Shown: piece after piece, positions 53,862-63,917 of the stretch
How the letters are laid out: the number at the start of each line of letters is the position of its first letter
Position numbering within the stretch: the first letter of the stretch is position 1
Assembly (NCBI GenBank): GCA_016218975.1
Contig: JACRCO010000001.1
Coordinates: 48,616 to 112,615 of the forward strand
Reading direction: 5' to 3'
DNA: 64,000 nucleotides
Origin: Deltaproteobacteria bacterium
GTDB taxonomy: Bacteria > Desulfobacterota > Deferrimicrobia > Deferrimicrobiales > Deferrimicrobiaceae
Notes under the pieces: model-generated
The model's database searches: none
The model's input: the letters and a program-made list of their open reading frames with translations, nothing else
What the model was told of the DNA's origin: nothing
Translations under genes and position numbers: made by a program

Positions 53862-55102
53862 ACCGTCCCCCGCGCTATTTCCGCTCGGCCGTTCTGGCCG
53901 CGGCGCTTCTCCTCCTTCCGTCAGTGTCGTCGTCCCTCGCAGCGCACGTCGTCGTTTCGGGCATCCGGTTCTGGACGAACGAGGAATACACCCGGGTCGC
54001 CGTTGACCTTGCCGACGAGGCGAAGTACGAAGCGAACTTCCTGCGTGCCGACCCCGCGCGGGGCCTTCCGCCGCGGATCTTCATCGACATAGAAGACGCC
54101 GACGTCCGCGAGGAGATCCTTCGGCGGCCGGTGCAGGTGCGCAACGGGCTGCTGAAGGTCGTACGCGCCGGCCGGTTCAGGAAGGGCGTCGTACGCGTGG
54201 TGATCGACCTGGAGAGGGAGAGCGGCTATCGGGTATTTTCGATGTCGGATCCCTTCAGGATCATCGTCGATATCAACGGAAGGCCGGACGGGGAATCCGC
54301 GCCTCCCGCGGATTCCGCAGCAGCGCCCCCCGGCGAGCCTCAGGCCCCCGCGGAACCTCCGGAGGCGAATCGGCCGGATCACCCGAAGGCGCGTTCCGCT
54401 TCGCCGCATCGCGGCAGGATCCGGGTAATGCTGGACCCGGGGCACGGAGGGAAGGACCCGGGGGCCGTCGGCCCAACGGGGCTTAAAGAAAAGGACGTCG
54501 TGCTGGCGATAGGCCGGATGGTCCGGGACAGGCTGGCCCGGGACGGAGCCTACGATGTCAGGATGACGAGAGACACCGACGTCTTCATCCCGCTGGAAGA
54601 GCGGACCGCTATGGCGAACGAAGCGAGGGCGGACATGTTCGTGTCCCTTCATATCAACGCGAGCCCGAACCGGAAGGCGGAGGGGATTTCCACCTATGTG
54701 CTGAGCCGGGCAAGCGACCGGCACTCGCTCGAACTTGCCGCGCGCGAGAACGGAGTCCCCGTCGCGAAACTTTCGGCGGTCAAGTTCATCATCGACGACC
54801 TGTCCACCTACGGGCGGAAGAAGGAATCGCTTCGGCTCGCAAAGACCGTCAACGACTCGATCGTGAAGAACGTGAACGGCCGGTTCGGCAGGGTGCACGA
54901 CCTCGGGCTTAAGCAGGCGCCGTTCTATGTCCTCGTCGGCGCGCGCATGACGGCCGTCCTCGTCGAATCGTCGTTCATCACCAACAAGCGGGAAGAGGCC
55001 CGTCTTTGCGACCCCGAGTATCTCGCAACGATCGCCGACGGCGTGGTCGAGGCGGTCCGCTACTACGGGGAAAAGCGCACCCTGGCCCTCGCAGACCGGT
55101 GA
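53858..55102 (+). CDS. N-acetylmuramoyl-L-alanine amidase with AMIN domain (AmiC-like)
   Basis: 414 residues from GTG 53858. A signal peptide (hydrophobic, about 9-28) leads to an AMIN domain (about 30-140, VVVSGIRFWTNEEYTRVAVDL), which targets the septum. A Pro/Ala linker follows, then an Amidase_3 zinc domain (about 188-405) with the ligands in LDPGHGGKDPGA, the ERTAMANE region and SLHINASPN, and the catalytic glutamate near VLVESSFITN. It cleaves the bond between MurNAc and the stem peptide at cell separation. Confidence 0.93.
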   Translation: MNRPPRYFRSAVLAAALLLLPSVSSSLAAHVVVSGIRFWTNEEYTRVAVDLADEAKYEANFLRADPARGLPPRIFIDIEDADVREEILRRPVQVRNGLLKVVRAGRFRKGVVRVVIDLERESGYRVFSMSDPFRIIVDINGRPDGESAPPADSAAAPPGEPQAPAEPPEANRPDHPKARSASPHRGRIRVMLDPGHGGKDPGAVGPTGLKEKDVVLAIGRMVRDRLARDGAYDVRMTRDTDVFIPLEERTAMANEARADMFVSLHINASPNRKAEGISTYVLSRASDRHSLELAARENGVPVAKLSAVKFIIDDLSTYGRKKESLRLAKTVNDSIVKNVNGRFGRVHDLGLKQAPFYVLVGARMTAVLVESSFITNKREEARLCDPEYLATIADGVVEAVRYYGEKRTLALADR

Positions 55103-55112
55103 GGAAACCGCC

Positions 55113-57785
55113 TTGTCCCTCCCTGCATACCCCGAAGATCCGTCCCGCGAAGACCTCTCCGACCGCGAGTATCTGGAATATTTGAAGGCCTTCCATTCGG
55201 AAACGCTCGCCGCTCTCGGGAAGGAGCAGCGCGAAGGCCTTTGCGAAGGTGACGACGCCTGCCGCCGCTATTCAGGCGCGATGGACGCCATCCTGAAGGG
55301 GCTGCACGACCGTTCCCGCCGCAGGTTCCTCGCCACCGCGCCCGACGTGAAATACCGGCTGTCGGCCGTGGCCGTAGGCGGCTACGGCCGGAGCGAACTA
55401 TGCCCGAAGTCGGACATCGATCTTCTCTTCCTGCATCCATACAAGGTGGACCGCTACGTCGAGGCGATGACGGAGTGGATGCTCTATCCGCTATGGGACC
55501 TGGGGCTCGAGGTGGGGCACAGCGTCCGCAACGTGAAGGAAACGATGCGGATGGCGTCCATGGACGACTCCATCCGGACTGCGCTGCTGGACTACCGGTT
55601 CGTCGCCGGAAGCGAGGATTTTTTCCGCGACGCCGAACGGGAGCTGGAGAAATTCCTCTTCTACTCGGGGGCGGACAGGTTCATCGAGAAGAAGCTCGCG
55701 GAGATGCGGGCCCGCCACGCGAAATACGGATCGACCGTTTACGTACTCGAGCCGAACGTCAAGGAGGGCAGGGGAGGACTGCGCGACCTTCACACGGCGG
55801 TCTGGACGGCCCGCGTGAAGTACAAGTGCGGCAACCTCGTCGACCTGCGGAACAAGGGAGTTCTCTCGTCGCACACCATACGGGCAATCCGGCACGTGCT
55901 GTCCTGGCTGTTGAAGACACGCAACGGCCTCCACTACCTGACGGGGAAGAAGACCGACGTCCTGACGTTCGAGATCCAGGAGCAGATGGCCGATCTCTTC
56001 GGATACCGGACCCACGGCAAGCACTACGGCGTCGAGCGGTTCATGCGCGCCTACTACATGCACGCCCTCTCCTCCGCGCGCCTTGCGGACGAACTGCTGG
56101 AGGAGGTCGACCGGTTCATCTCGGAGGGCGGCAGGAGGCCGTTTCTTCCGTTCAGGCGGAAGACGGTGACGGGGGAGGGAATCCTCTACCGCGGGAAGCT
56201 CAGCCTGCGTGACAGCGCCTCCTTCCAGAGGGACCCGGTCGCCATTCTCGAGTTCTTCCGCACTATGCAGAAGACGCATTCCGAGCTTACCGTCCAGGCG
56301 AAGAAGAGGATACAGCAGGCCTTGCCGCTGGTCGGGCAGGAGTTCCGGGAAGATCCACGGGCGGGGCGGCTTTTCCTGGAAATCCTCGCCGACCCCCGCG
56401 GCCTCAGGGACTCGCTCCTGGCCATGAACGAATGCCGGTTCCTCGGCCGGTATTTCCCGGAATTCGCGCCGTTGTACAGCAAGGTGCAGCGCGACATCTA
56501 CCACGTCTACACGGTGGACATCCATTCCATCCGCGCCGCCAGCGTCCTTTCCGAATTGGAAAACGCGGCCGCCCGTACGAAGGAGGAAGAGGAGCTTCTG
56601 GGGATCTACATGAATGTCCCGCGCCGGGACCTGCTGAACCTCGCGATCCTCATCCACGACATCGGGAAGGGAAAGGGACACGGACATTCGCAGATCGGTG
56701 CGGAGATAGCCGCCAGGATCGGACCTCGCATCGGGCTGAAAGAGAGCGAAACCGCGGACCTTGTCTTTCTCGTGGAGAACCACCTGCTGATGGCGCACAC
56801 CTCCCAGCGCCGCGACCTGCACGACATCGAGCTCGTCCTGTGGTTCGCCGAAGCGGTCGGAAGCGCTTCCCGGCTGGACCAGCTCTATCTCCTCACCTAT
56901 GCGGATCTTCGGGAGGTCGGCCCCGAGGTGTGGACCCAGTGGAAGGCAATGTTGCTCGGGGAGCTGTACGGCAAGGCGAAGAACGTCCTGGAGACCGGGA
57001 AGCTGAAGAGGGTTTACGAAGAGCGCCCCCTCCAGCGACGCGAGGAGGTGCGGGAGCTGCTGGCCGCCTTCCCGCGCACGGCCGTCGACAGGTTCCTGGC
57101 GCGGTTCGACGACAGGTACTTCCTGGGGACGCCCGACCGTTGCTTCGCCGAGCACCTTCGGCTCCTTTGCGGTTTCGACGGGACCTCCCCGAAGGTCGAA
57201 GCGGTGGACTACCCCGAATCCGGCTCCTCGGAGCTGATCATCGCCTGGAACGACCAGCGGGGGCTCTTCGCCAAGATCGCGGGGACGCTTTCGGCCAACG
57301 GGATCAACATCCTCAACGCATCCATCTCCACCTCCATCGACGGCGTCGCGCTGGACGTGTTCTACGTTACGTACATGGGGAAGAGCCTTGCGGGCGATCC
57401 CAAGAAGGATAGGCTCTTCCAGGACCTCGCCGCGGTCCTCAAGGGGGAAGCCACGGTGGAGCAGCTCCTTGCCGAGAGGAAAATCGCGCGGTTCGTGCGG
57501 GACAAGGTGGCGAAGTACCGCCCTACGCGTGTGTTGTTCGACAACTCGGTCTCCTCGCGCTACACTGTTGTGGATATATTCACGTATGACCGGCTCGGCC
57601 TTCTGTACGATATCACCCGCACCCTCACCGGGTTGGGGATAGACATAGCGCTGTCGAAGATTTCCACCAAGGCCGACCAGGTAGCCGATGTTTTCTACCT
57701 GACCGACCGGGGCATGGGAAAGATCGTGGACGAGGGACGCCTGGAAGAGATCCGGGCCTCACTCCTCGAAGCGATCGGGGAATGA
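55113..57785 (+). CDS. glnD: [Protein-PII] uridylyltransferase / uridylyl-removing enzyme
   Basis: 890 residues from TTG 55113. The nucleotidyltransferase motif GGYGRSELCPKSDIDLLFL is near residue 89, and the GRGGLRDLHTAVW segment follows. The HD domain HDIGKGKGHGHSQIGAEIA near 515 removes UMP. Two ACT domains at the C-terminus (about 705-780, 815-890) sense glutamine. GlnD links nitrogen status to PII and glutamine synthetase. It starts 10 bases after the amidase stop. Confidence 0.95.
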   Translation: MSLPAYPEDPSREDLSDREYLEYLKAFHSETLAALGKEQREGLCEGDDACRRYSGAMDAILKGLHDRSRRRFLATAPDVKYRLSAVAVGGYGRSELCPKSDIDLLFLHPYKVDRYVEAMTEWMLYPLWDLGLEVGHSVRNVKETMRMASMDDSIRTALLDYRFVAGSEDFFRDAERELEKFLFYSGADRFIEKKLAEMRARHAKYGSTVYVLEPNVKEGRGGLRDLHTAVWTARVKYKCGNLVDLRNKGVLSSHTIRAIRHVLSWLLKTRNGLHYLTGKKTDVLTFEIQEQMADLFGYRTHGKHYGVERFMRAYYMHALSSARLADELLEEVDRFISEGGRRPFLPFRRKTVTGEGILYRGKLSLRDSASFQRDPVAILEFFRTMQKTHSELTVQAKKRIQQALPLVGQEFREDPRAGRLFLEILADPRGLRDSLLAMNECRFLGRYFPEFAPLYSKVQRDIYHVYTVDIHSIRAASVLSELENAAARTKEEEELLGIYMNVPRRDLLNLAILIHDIGKGKGHGHSQIGAEIAARIGPRIGLKESETADLVFLVENHLLMAHTSQRRDLHDIELVLWFAEAVGSASRLDQLYLLTYADLREVGPEVWTQWKAMLLGELYGKAKNVLETGKLKRVYEERPLQRREEVRELLAAFPRTAVDRFLARFDDRYFLGTPDRCFAEHLRLLCGFDGTSPKVEAVDYPESGSSELIIAWNDQRGLFAKIAGTLSANGINILNASISTSIDGVALDVFYVTYMGKSLAGDPKKDRLFQDLAAVLKGEATVEQLLAERKIARFVRDKVAKYRPTRVLFDNSVSSRYTVVDIFTYDRLGLLYDITRTLTGLGIDIALSKISTKADQVADVFYLTDRGMGKIVDEGRLEEIRASLLEAIGE

Positions 57786-57795
57786 AGGGGCAGGG

Positions 57796-58335
57796 ATGAA
57801 AGTAGGCATCCTCTCCGACTCGCACGACAAGCGGGGAAGCGCTGCCGATGCGCTGGCGGTTTTCCTGCGGGAACATGCGGAAGCGGTCCTGCACCTCGGC
57901 GACGTCTGCTCACCGCCGGTGGTGGAGCCGTTCAGGAAGGCGGCCATGCCGTTCCACGGAGTCTTCGGGAACAACGACTACGACCGGTTCGGTCTTCAGA
58001 CCGTCTCCGGTAACGGGTTCCATCGCGGGCCGCACGTGATCGAGCTCGCGGGGCGGAAAATCCTCATGGCGCACGCCTTCGACGACCTGCAGGGCGAGAT
58101 GAACGAAAGGGGGAAATTCGACCTCGTCCTCTTCGGGCACACGCATCGCCCCCTTACGATGCGGATGGGGAGCGCGATAGTGATCAATCCGGGGGAGTCC
58201 TGCGGGTTCATGAGCGGAAGGGCCACCTGCGCGGTGATCGACCTTTCCACCATGGATGCGAGGATTCTGAATCTTGCGGAAGCCACGGCCGTCGCCGCCG
58301 GCGGTTTCGATCCCGGAACCCGAATCCGCAAATAG
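57796..58335 (+). CDS. Metallophosphoesterase, YfcE/MJ0936 family
   Basis: 179 residues. The metal-binding motifs of the calcineurin-like fold are all present: SDSHDKRGSA, LGDVCSP, GNNDYDRFG, MAHAFDD and GHTHRPL. Relatives act on phosphodiesters in vitro, but a physiological substrate is not known. It follows glnD by 10 bases and is probably co-transcribed with xerD, which begins 4 bases later. Confidence 0.9.
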   Translation: MKVGILSDSHDKRGSAADALAVFLREHAEAVLHLGDVCSPPVVEPFRKAAMPFHGVFGNNDYDRFGLQTVSGNGFHRGPHVIELAGRKILMAHAFDDLQGEMNERGKFDLVLFGHTHRPLTMRMGSAIVINPGESCGFMSGRATCAVIDLSTMDARILNLAEATAVAAGGFDPGTRIRK

Positions 58336-58339
58336 GGCC

Positions 58340-59221
58340 GTGGAGATAGATTCTCTCGTCGACGCCTACCTCATCGAGTTGAGGATGGGGAAAAGGCTCT
58401 CCCCGAACACGCTGGATGCATACGGACGCGATCTGCGCCGGTTCTCGTCGTTCCTTATCGAAAACTCCATTTCCATCGACGGATTCCGGAGGAGCCACTT
58501 CCTCGGTTTTCTTTCCGCCACGAACGTGTCCGCGCGCAGCGCCGCCCGCCTCGTTTCCTCCGTGCGTTCGTTTTTCAGGCACCTTGTGCGGGAGGGGAAG
58601 CTTTCCGCAAACCCGATCTCGGAAGTGCGCGCCCCGCGCATCGGCAGGCCGCTTCCGAAATACCTGACGGTGACGGAGGTGGGCAATCTGCTGGAGGCGC
58701 CCGACAGGAGCACTCCGGAGGGGATGCGGGACCGCGCGATGATCATGCTCATGTACGCCGCGGGCCTTCGAGCCTCCGAGGTGGTTTCCCTCGCCCTCCA
58801 GAACGTCGACACGAACGGAGGGTTCCTGCGCGTTATCGGGAAGCGCGGGAAGGAACGAGTCGTCCCGGTGGCGGACGCGGCGCTCGAGGCCCTGCGTGAA
58901 TACGTGAAGGGATGGCGCCCGAAGTTCCTGAAAGGGAAGGCGACGAGCGCGCTGTTCCTCAGCCGCCTCGGACGGCAGATAACGCGCCAGACGCTTTGGA
59001 ACCGGATCGGGCTTTGGGCGGGGGCGGCGGGGATACGCACAAGGATTTCACCTCACACGTTACGGCACTCTTTCGCCTCCCACCTGCTGGCGGGAGGAGC
59101 GGATCTGCGGGCCGTGCAGGCGATGCTCGGCCACGCGGACATCGCGACGACCCAGATCTACACGCACGTAACTTCCGAACGGTTGAAGGAAATCCACCGG
59201 AAGCACCACCCCCGCGGCTGA
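58340..59221 (+). CDS. xerD: Site-specific tyrosine recombinase XerD-like
   Basis: 293 residues from GTG 58340; the open frame upstream is a shadow of the phosphoesterase gene. The N-terminal SAM-like domain (YLIELRMGKRLSPNTLDAYGRDLRRF) binds the core site. The catalytic set is Arg in AAGLRASEVV, Lys in GKRGKERVVP, His-x-x-Arg in HTLRHSFASH, His in LGHADIATT and the Tyr in QIYTHV. It resolves chromosome dimers at dif. No dif site or cargo genes are seen nearby, so it is the housekeeping type. Confidence 0.92.
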   Translation: MEIDSLVDAYLIELRMGKRLSPNTLDAYGRDLRRFSSFLIENSISIDGFRRSHFLGFLSATNVSARSAARLVSSVRSFFRHLVREGKLSANPISEVRAPRIGRPLPKYLTVTEVGNLLEAPDRSTPEGMRDRAMIMLMYAAGLRASEVVSLALQNVDTNGGFLRVIGKRGKERVVPVADAALEALREYVKGWRPKFLKGKATSALFLSRLGRQITRQTLWNRIGLWAGAAGIRTRISPHTLRHSFASHLLAGGADLRAVQAMLGHADIATTQIYTHVTSERLKEIHRKHHPRG

Positions 59222-59282
59222 ACGCCATAGACGCGCACGCGAACGCACGCGGGGAAGCCGAAAAAAAACACGAAATTCTTCG

Positions 59283-59311
59283 TTGCGATTCGTCCCCGAC
59301 GGCGTTATAAA
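59283..59311 (+). promoter_or_regulatory. Candidate promoter for sdhCAB
   Basis: TTGCGA (59283-59288) and TATAAA (59306-59311), 17 bases apart, lie in the gap after xerD, about 75 bases before the sdhC start. Matches are 4 of 6 and 5 of 6. Confidence 0.5.
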
Positions 59312-59386
59312 GGTATGCGAAACTCCGTGTATGCAGAATACAATGTTCGGCTCGTAAGAAAAATCCATACAGAAGGGGAATGCGTT

Positions 59387-60052
59387 ATGGGATTCCTGTC
59401 GAGCAGCGTAGGCCGTAAGGTCGTGATGGCGGTCACCGGATTCTTCATGCTCTTCTTCGTCCTGGTGCACATGCTGGGAAACTCTTCGATCTTCATAGGT
59501 CCGGCGGCGCTCAATACGTACGCCGAAAAGCTTCACAGCCTGGGCCCGCTGGTGTGGATCTTCCGCGGGTTCATGGCCCTCATGCTCGTGTTGCACCTCT
59601 GGCTCGGGATCACGCTGACGCTGGAAAACAGCGCGGCGAACCCGTCGAAGTACGCCGTCAGCAAGAAGCTGAAGGCGACCTTCTCCAGCGAGACGATGAT
59701 CTGGACGGGGGTCCTGCTCCTCTCCTTCCTCATCTATCATCTCCTTCAGTTCACGCTCCGCGTCACACCGGACATCCTTCCGGATGCCGTCGCGAGCAAG
59801 CCCGGCGACGTTTACAAGATGGTGGTCACCAGCTTCAGCATCACGCCGATCTCCATCGTCTACCTTGTCGCCATGTTCACGCTGTTCCTCCACCTGAGCC
59901 ACGGGATACAGAGCCTCTTCCAGACCGTGGGATGCAGCAACGACAAGACGCTCCCGAAGTTAACCGCGATCGGCAAGCTGCTCAGCGTGCTTTTCCTGGT
60001 GGGGTACGGCGCCATCCCGGTACTCATCCTCGCCGGAATTTTGGCCAAATAG
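59387..60052 (+). CDS. sdhC: Succinate dehydrogenase/fumarate reductase cytochrome b subunit (B-type)
   Basis: 221 residues from ATG 59387, with AAGGGG upstream. Five hydrophobic helices with histidines suited to two hemes b (HMLGN, HLWLGI, HLLQF, HLSHG). Length and single-subunit form fit the B-type (diheme) anchor of Wolinella, Bacillus and Geobacter. It passes electrons between the quinone pool and SdhAB. In Geobacter the equivalent complex works in both directions. Confidence 0.92.
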   Translation: MGFLSSSVGRKVVMAVTGFFMLFFVLVHMLGNSSIFIGPAALNTYAEKLHSLGPLVWIFRGFMALMLVLHLWLGITLTLENSAANPSKYAVSKKLKATFSSETMIWTGVLLLSFLIYHLLQFTLRVTPDILPDAVASKPGDVYKMVVTSFSITPISIVYLVAMFTLFLHLSHGIQSLFQTVGCSNDKTLPKLTAIGKLLSVLFLVGYGAIPVLILAGILAK

Positions 60053-60062
60053 GGGGTCCACA

Positions 60063-61976
60063 GTGATACTCAACGGAAAGTGTCCGACAGGACCGGTCGA
60101 ACAGTCATGGGACAAGGCCCGCTTCGACATGAAGCTGGTGAACCCGTCGAACAAGCGGAAGTACAAGATCCTCGTCGTCGGCACCGGGCTTGCCGGGGCC
60201 TCCGCCGCGGCGTCCCTGGGCGAGCTCGGGTACAACGTGGAAGCGTTCTGCTACCAGGACAGCCCTCGCCGGGCCCACAGCATCGCGGCACAGGGCGGGA
60301 TCAACGCAGCCAAGAACTACCCGAACGACGGCGACAGCATCAAGCGGCTCTTCTACGACACCGTGAAGGGCGGCGATTTCCGGGCGCGCGAGTACGACGT
60401 ATGGCGGCTCGCCCAGGTGAGCAACGAGATCATCGACCAGTGCGTTGCGCAGGGCGTTCCATTCGCACGGGACTACGCGGGCTACCTGGATAACCGCTCC
60501 TTCGGCGGCGCGCAGGTGTCCCGCACCTTCTACGCGCGGGGCCAGACCGGGCAGCAGCTCCTGCTGGGCGCCTACTCGGCCCTCTCCCGCCAGATCAAGC
60601 TGGGAACGGTGAAGATGTTCACCCGCACCGAACTGCTCGACATCGTGCTGGTCGACGGCGAGGCGAAGGGGATCACCTTGAGGGACCTCGTCACCGGCGA
60701 GATCAGGGTCCACACCGGCGACGCGGTCTGCCTCTGCACGGGCGGCTACGCGAACGTGTTCAATCTATCCACGAACGCTCGGGGATGCAGCGTCACGGCG
60801 ATCTGGAAGGCGTACAAAAAAGGCGCCTTCTTCGCCAACCCCTGCTACACGCAGATCCATCCCACCTGCATCCCGCAGGCGGGCGACTACCAGTCGAAGC
60901 TGACCCTCATGTCCGAGTCCCTCCGGAACGACGGCCGGATCTGGGTGCCGAAGAAGAAGGATGAGAAGAGGGCCGCCAACGACATCCCCGAAGAGGACCG
61001 CGATTACTACCTCGAACGGAAGTACCCGAGCTTCGGCAACCTTGCGCCCCGCGACATTTCTTCCCGGGCCGCGAAGGAACAGTGCGACGACGGGCGAGGC
61101 GTCGGCCCCGGCGGGCGCGGCGTATATCTTGATTTCCGCGATTCCATCAAGCGTCTCGGCGAGAACCTGATACGCGAGCGGTACGGAAACCTCTTCGAGA
61201 TGTACGAGCGGATCACCGGGGAGAACGGCTACAAGGTTCCGATGCGGATCTATCCCGCCTCCCACTACGCGATGGGGGGCTTGTGGGTGGACTACACGCT
61301 GATGAGCAACATCCCCGGCCTCTTCGTGCTGGGCGAGGCGAACTTCTCCGTCCACGGTGCGAACAGGCTGGGCGCAAGCGCCCTCATGCAGGGCCTTGCC
61401 GACGGCTATTTCGTCATTCCGTACACGATCGCTCCTTACCTGGCCGCCTCGAAGCCGGGGAAGGTGAATACGGACCACCCGGAGTGCAGGAAGTCGATCG
61501 ACGACGTGAACGGGTTTATCAGGAAGCTCCTCTCGGTGAACGGGAAGGAGACCCCCGCCGACTTCATGCGGAAGCTGGGGAACATCACGTGGAACCTCGT
61601 GGGGATGGGACGGAGCAAGGAATCCCTCACCGAGGCCCTCTCGAAGATCCCGGAGGTCAAGGAAGAGTTCTGGAAAAACCTCAAGGTGAGCGGGAGCCCC
61701 AAAGAGCTGAACCAGCAGCTCGAAAACGCCGGCCGGACGATAGACTTCATCGAATTCGCCGACCTTCTCTGCCGCGACGCCCTGGCCCGCGACGAATCGT
61801 GCGGCGCCCACTTCCGGGTGGAGCACCAGTACGAGGACGGGGAAGCGAAACGCGACGACGCGAACTACATGCACGTGGCGGCCTGGGGATACAAGGGCGA
61901 AGGCGCGGAGCCCGAGCGGCACACGGAACCGCTCGATTTCACCGTAATCAAACCCGCGGTAAGGAGCTATAAATAA
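60063..61976 (+). CDS. sdhA: Succinate dehydrogenase/fumarate reductase flavoprotein subunit
   Basis: 637 residues from GTG 60063. FAD fold [20 protein letters not shown], with the histidine that holds FAD covalently in [10 protein letters not shown] (H72). Substrate-site segments [19 protein letters not shown] and [22 protein letters not shown] are complete. The extended length and MAMGGLW-type sequence fit B-type complexes. The stop overlaps the sdhB ATG by one base. Confidence 0.95.
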   Translation: MILNGKCPTGPVEQSWDKARFDMKLVNPSNKRKYKILVVGTGLAGASAAASLGELGYNVEAFCYQDSPRRAHSIAAQGGINAAKNYPNDGDSIKRLFYDTVKGGDFRAREYDVWRLAQVSNEIIDQCVAQGVPFARDYAGYLDNRSFGGAQVSRTFYARGQTGQQLLLGAYSALSRQIKLGTVKMFTRTELLDIVLVDGEAKGITLRDLVTGEIRVHTGDAVCLCTGGYANVFNLSTNARGCSVTAIWKAYKKGAFFANPCYTQIHPTCIPQAGDYQSKLTLMSESLRNDGRIWVPKKKDEKRAANDIPEEDRDYYLERKYPSFGNLAPRDISSRAAKEQCDDGRGVGPGGRGVYLDFRDSIKRLGENLIRERYGNLFEMYERITGENGYKVPMRIYPASHYAMGGLWVDYTLMSNIPGLFVLGEANFSVHGANRLGASALMQGLADGYFVIPYTIAPYLAASKPGKVNTDHPECRKSIDDVNGFIRKLLSVNGKETPADFMRKLGNITWNLVGMGRSKESLTEALSKIPEVKEEFWKNLKVSGSPKELNQQLENAGRTIDFIEFADLLCRDALARDESCGAHFRVEHQYEDGEAKRDDANYMHVAAWGYKGEGAEPERHTEPLDFTVIKPAVRSYK

Positions 61977-62740
61977 TGAGCGGACAAAGCGAACACAATA
62001 CAAAGACCCTGAAGCTGATCGTCTGGAGGCAGGCCGGTCCTGACAAGCCCGGCCGTTTCGAGACCTACACCGCGAAAAACATAACCGACCACCACTCCTT
62101 CCTCGAGATGCTCGACGTGGTGAACGAGGAACTCATCAAGGATGGGAAGGAGCCGATCGTCTTCGACCACGACTGCCGGGAGGGAATCTGCGGCGTCTGC
62201 TCGCAGGTGATCAACGGCCTGGCCCACGGCGGCCAGGAGCGCACCACCGTCTGCCAGCTCCACATGCGCCTCTTCAAGGACGGCGACACGATCTACATCG
62301 AGCCGTGGCGGGCACGGGCGTTTCCCATCATCAAGGACCTGATGGTGAACAGGGGCGCTCTTGACAAGATCATCCAGGCGGGTGGGTACACCTCCGCCCA
62401 CACCGGCGGGTGCCCGGACGCCAACTCCATCCCCATCCCGCGTCCCGAAGCGGAGTACGCGATGGACGCCGCCGAGTGCATCGGATGCGGGGCCTGCGTG
62501 GCCGGCTGCCCGAACGGCGCGGCGATGCTCTTCACCGGTGCGAAGGTCTCCCAGCTCGCGGCGCTGCCGCAGGGTCAGGTGGAGGCGGCCGAGCGGGTCG
62601 TCGCCATGCTCCAGGCGGCGCAGGATTGCGGCTTCGGCAACTGCACCAACCATTACGAGTGCCAGGCCGCCTGCCCGAAGGGGATCAACGTGAAGTTCAT
62701 CGCCCGGCTCAACCGGGAGTACTTCAAGGCGCAGTTCTAA
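61976..62740 (+). CDS. sdhB: Succinate dehydrogenase/fumarate reductase iron-sulfur subunit
   Basis: 254 residues. The N-terminal [2Fe-2S] cysteines are in [14 protein letters not shown] and a later Cys in TTVCQLHM. The C-terminal [4Fe-4S]/[3Fe-4S] cysteines are in [12 protein letters not shown] and [20 protein letters not shown]. It carries electrons between SdhA and the hemes of SdhC. Tandem 30-bp repeats begin 20 bases after the stop. Confidence 0.95.
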   Translation: MSGQSEHNTKTLKLIVWRQAGPDKPGRFETYTAKNITDHHSFLEMLDVVNEELIKDGKEPIVFDHDCREGICGVCSQVINGLAHGGQERTTVCQLHMRLFKDGDTIYIEPWRARAFPIIKDLMVNRGALDKIIQAGGYTSAHTGGCPDANSIPIPRPEAEYAMDAAECIGCGACVAGCPNGAAMLFTGAKVSQLAALPQGQVEAAERVVAMLQAAQDCGFGNCTNHYECQAACPKGINVKFIARLNREYFKAQF

Positions 62741-62760
62741 AGCAAGACCGGAACGAACTT

Positions 62761-62850
62761 ACAAACGGGGACGTTCCTGAGGTTTTACCTACAAACGGGG
62801 ACGTTCCTGAGGTTTTACCTGAAAACAGGGACAGTCCCGGGAAGATCGGG
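62761..62850. repeat. Tandem 30-bp REP-like repeats after sdhB
   Basis: Two identical 30-base units (62761-62790, 62791-62820) with the core AAACGGGGACGTTCCTGAGG, then a degenerate third starting GAAAACAGGGACAGTCCCGG. The shared GGGACGTTC core matches the ends of the element at 25925-26034. No gene lies in this 213-base gap. Confidence 0.7.
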
Positions 62851-62884
62851 TTTTTACAGCGGCTTGATCGTAAACGGATAGTAA

Positions 62885-62912
62885 AAAGCGGGGGCGGAAA
62901 CGCCCCCGCTTT
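62885..62912 (-). terminator. Bidirectional terminator between sdhB and the PEP-CTERM gene
   Basis: A 12-bp perfect stem (AAAGCGGGGGCG / CGCCCCCGCTTT) with a GAAA loop on the plus strand. Read on the minus strand it is followed by a run of five T, so it serves the PEP-CTERM gene best, but it can also end the sdh transcript. Confidence 0.75.
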
Positions 62913-62953
62913 CGTATAGGTTGGTTTACAAGGTTGACTGGTGAACTTCGCGA

Positions 62954-63721
62954 TTATTTCCGGATCCGTTTCCTCGCATAACCCGAAATCCCGATAAGGC
63001 ACGTCCCGAGAAGAATCAGCGTCCCGGGCTCGGGAACCGGTGCAGTGGCGCCATGCCCCATCAGATCGTCGTTGCCGCAACCCATCGTATAGTGCGCGTA
63101 GAAATCGGTCCCGTAACCGAGGAAACCGATATCGACCGTCACGGCGTTGTGGTTGCCTCCCAGGAATCCGGTTGAGCCGTCGCTTAAACCGGTTTCGTAC
63201 ATCAACGTACCCTGACCGAGAAAAATGCCGGTGCCGTCGTCGGAGTATTTCCACGGATTCGAGCCTCTGTTTGAGCTGAACCAGGCCGTCTTTACGCGGG
63301 AATCGGAGGTCAGGCCGAATATCCTGTAGATGCTGTTTGCAAAGTCAAGCTGCAGGGCATAGTCGTAACCATAGGTATTGTACGTGGTAGCGTAGCCAAA
63401 AGCCGGATTCGTCACCGTCCCGTATTGCGGAGCGGCGCCTGTGGCGAGGAATATGTCGCCGGAAGTATAGCCGGAATTGCCGTTTTTGAAGTTGTAGCCC
63501 CCGATCATCTTCAGTTTGTTCCCTTGCAGGGTAAAACCTTCGAGATCCCAGGTCTGGTTGATAACGCATCCGGGTTCGACTTCGTTGTCTTCGCGGCTGC
63601 CGTACCACGGGTCGCTTGAAGATTGCCTGCCGTCGTAGATCGTGATGTTGGCCGCAAAAGACCAACCGGCGCCGAACACGATAAGGAGAGCCGCAAGAAG
63701 GATCAAGGAAGGCTTTTTCAT
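62954..63721 (-). CDS. PEP-CTERM sorting domain protein
   Basis: 255 residues. A signal peptide (MKKPSLILLAALLIVFGAGWSFA) leads to a secreted domain rich in Gly, Tyr, Asn and Asp with no recognised enzyme fold. The C-terminus is a classic PEP-CTERM tail: VPEPGT, a hydrophobic helix (LILLGTCLIGISGY), then basic ARKRIRK. Such tails are processed by exosortase and the proteins are linked to exopolysaccharide/biofilm. AGGGG precedes the ATG. Exosortase genes are not in the window. Lower GC than its neighbours. A sigma-54 promoter lies upstream. Confidence 0.88.
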   Translation of the reverse strand: MKKPSLILLAALLIVFGAGWSFAANITIYDGRQSSSDPWYGSREDNEVEPGCVINQTWDLEGFTLQGNKLKMIGGYNFKNGNSGYTSGDIFLATGAAPQYGTVTNPAFGYATTYNTYGYDYALQLDFANSIYRIFGLTSDSRVKTAWFSSNRGSNPWKYSDDGTGIFLGQGTLMYETGLSDGSTGFLGGNHNAVTVDIGFLGYGTDFYAHYTMGCGNDDLMGHGATAPVPEPGTLILLGTCLIGISGYARKRIRK

Positions 63722-63766
63722 TATTTACCCCTGTTCCGGTCCAATATTGTTTACTGTTTTTATCAG

Positions 63767-63783
63767 AAGCAGAATCCGTGCCA
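63767..63783 (-). promoter_or_regulatory. Sigma-54 promoter of the PEP-CTERM gene
   Basis: Read on the minus strand, TGGCACGGATTCTGCTT has the -24 GG and -12 GC with the required 10 bases between them, and matches TGGCACG-N4-TTGC except one base. It lies about 46 bases before the start codon. PEP-CTERM genes are known to be often controlled by sigma-54 with the PrsK/PrsR two-component system. Confidence 0.75.
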
Positions 63784-63917
63784 TATGGAACCAAAAAAGT
63801 TAGGCAATGTAAAATGCTGCAATATCAGTATCTTGCGAGATTCAAAACGATCATGATAGATGAGGGGCGTTCAGAAAGGGTAAATAATTGCCCACACAGA
63901 TAAATACATTATATTGA

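Noticed and set aside
58340..59221. Tyrosine recombinase as the integrase of a mobile island
   Set aside because: It has the length and sequence of housekeeping XerD, sits in an operon with glnD and a phosphoesterase, and no attachment repeats, tRNA target or cargo genes flank it.
62761..62850. Tandem repeats as a CRISPR array
   Set aside because: The units are directly adjacent with no unique spacers, there are only two exact copies, and no cas genes are nearby.
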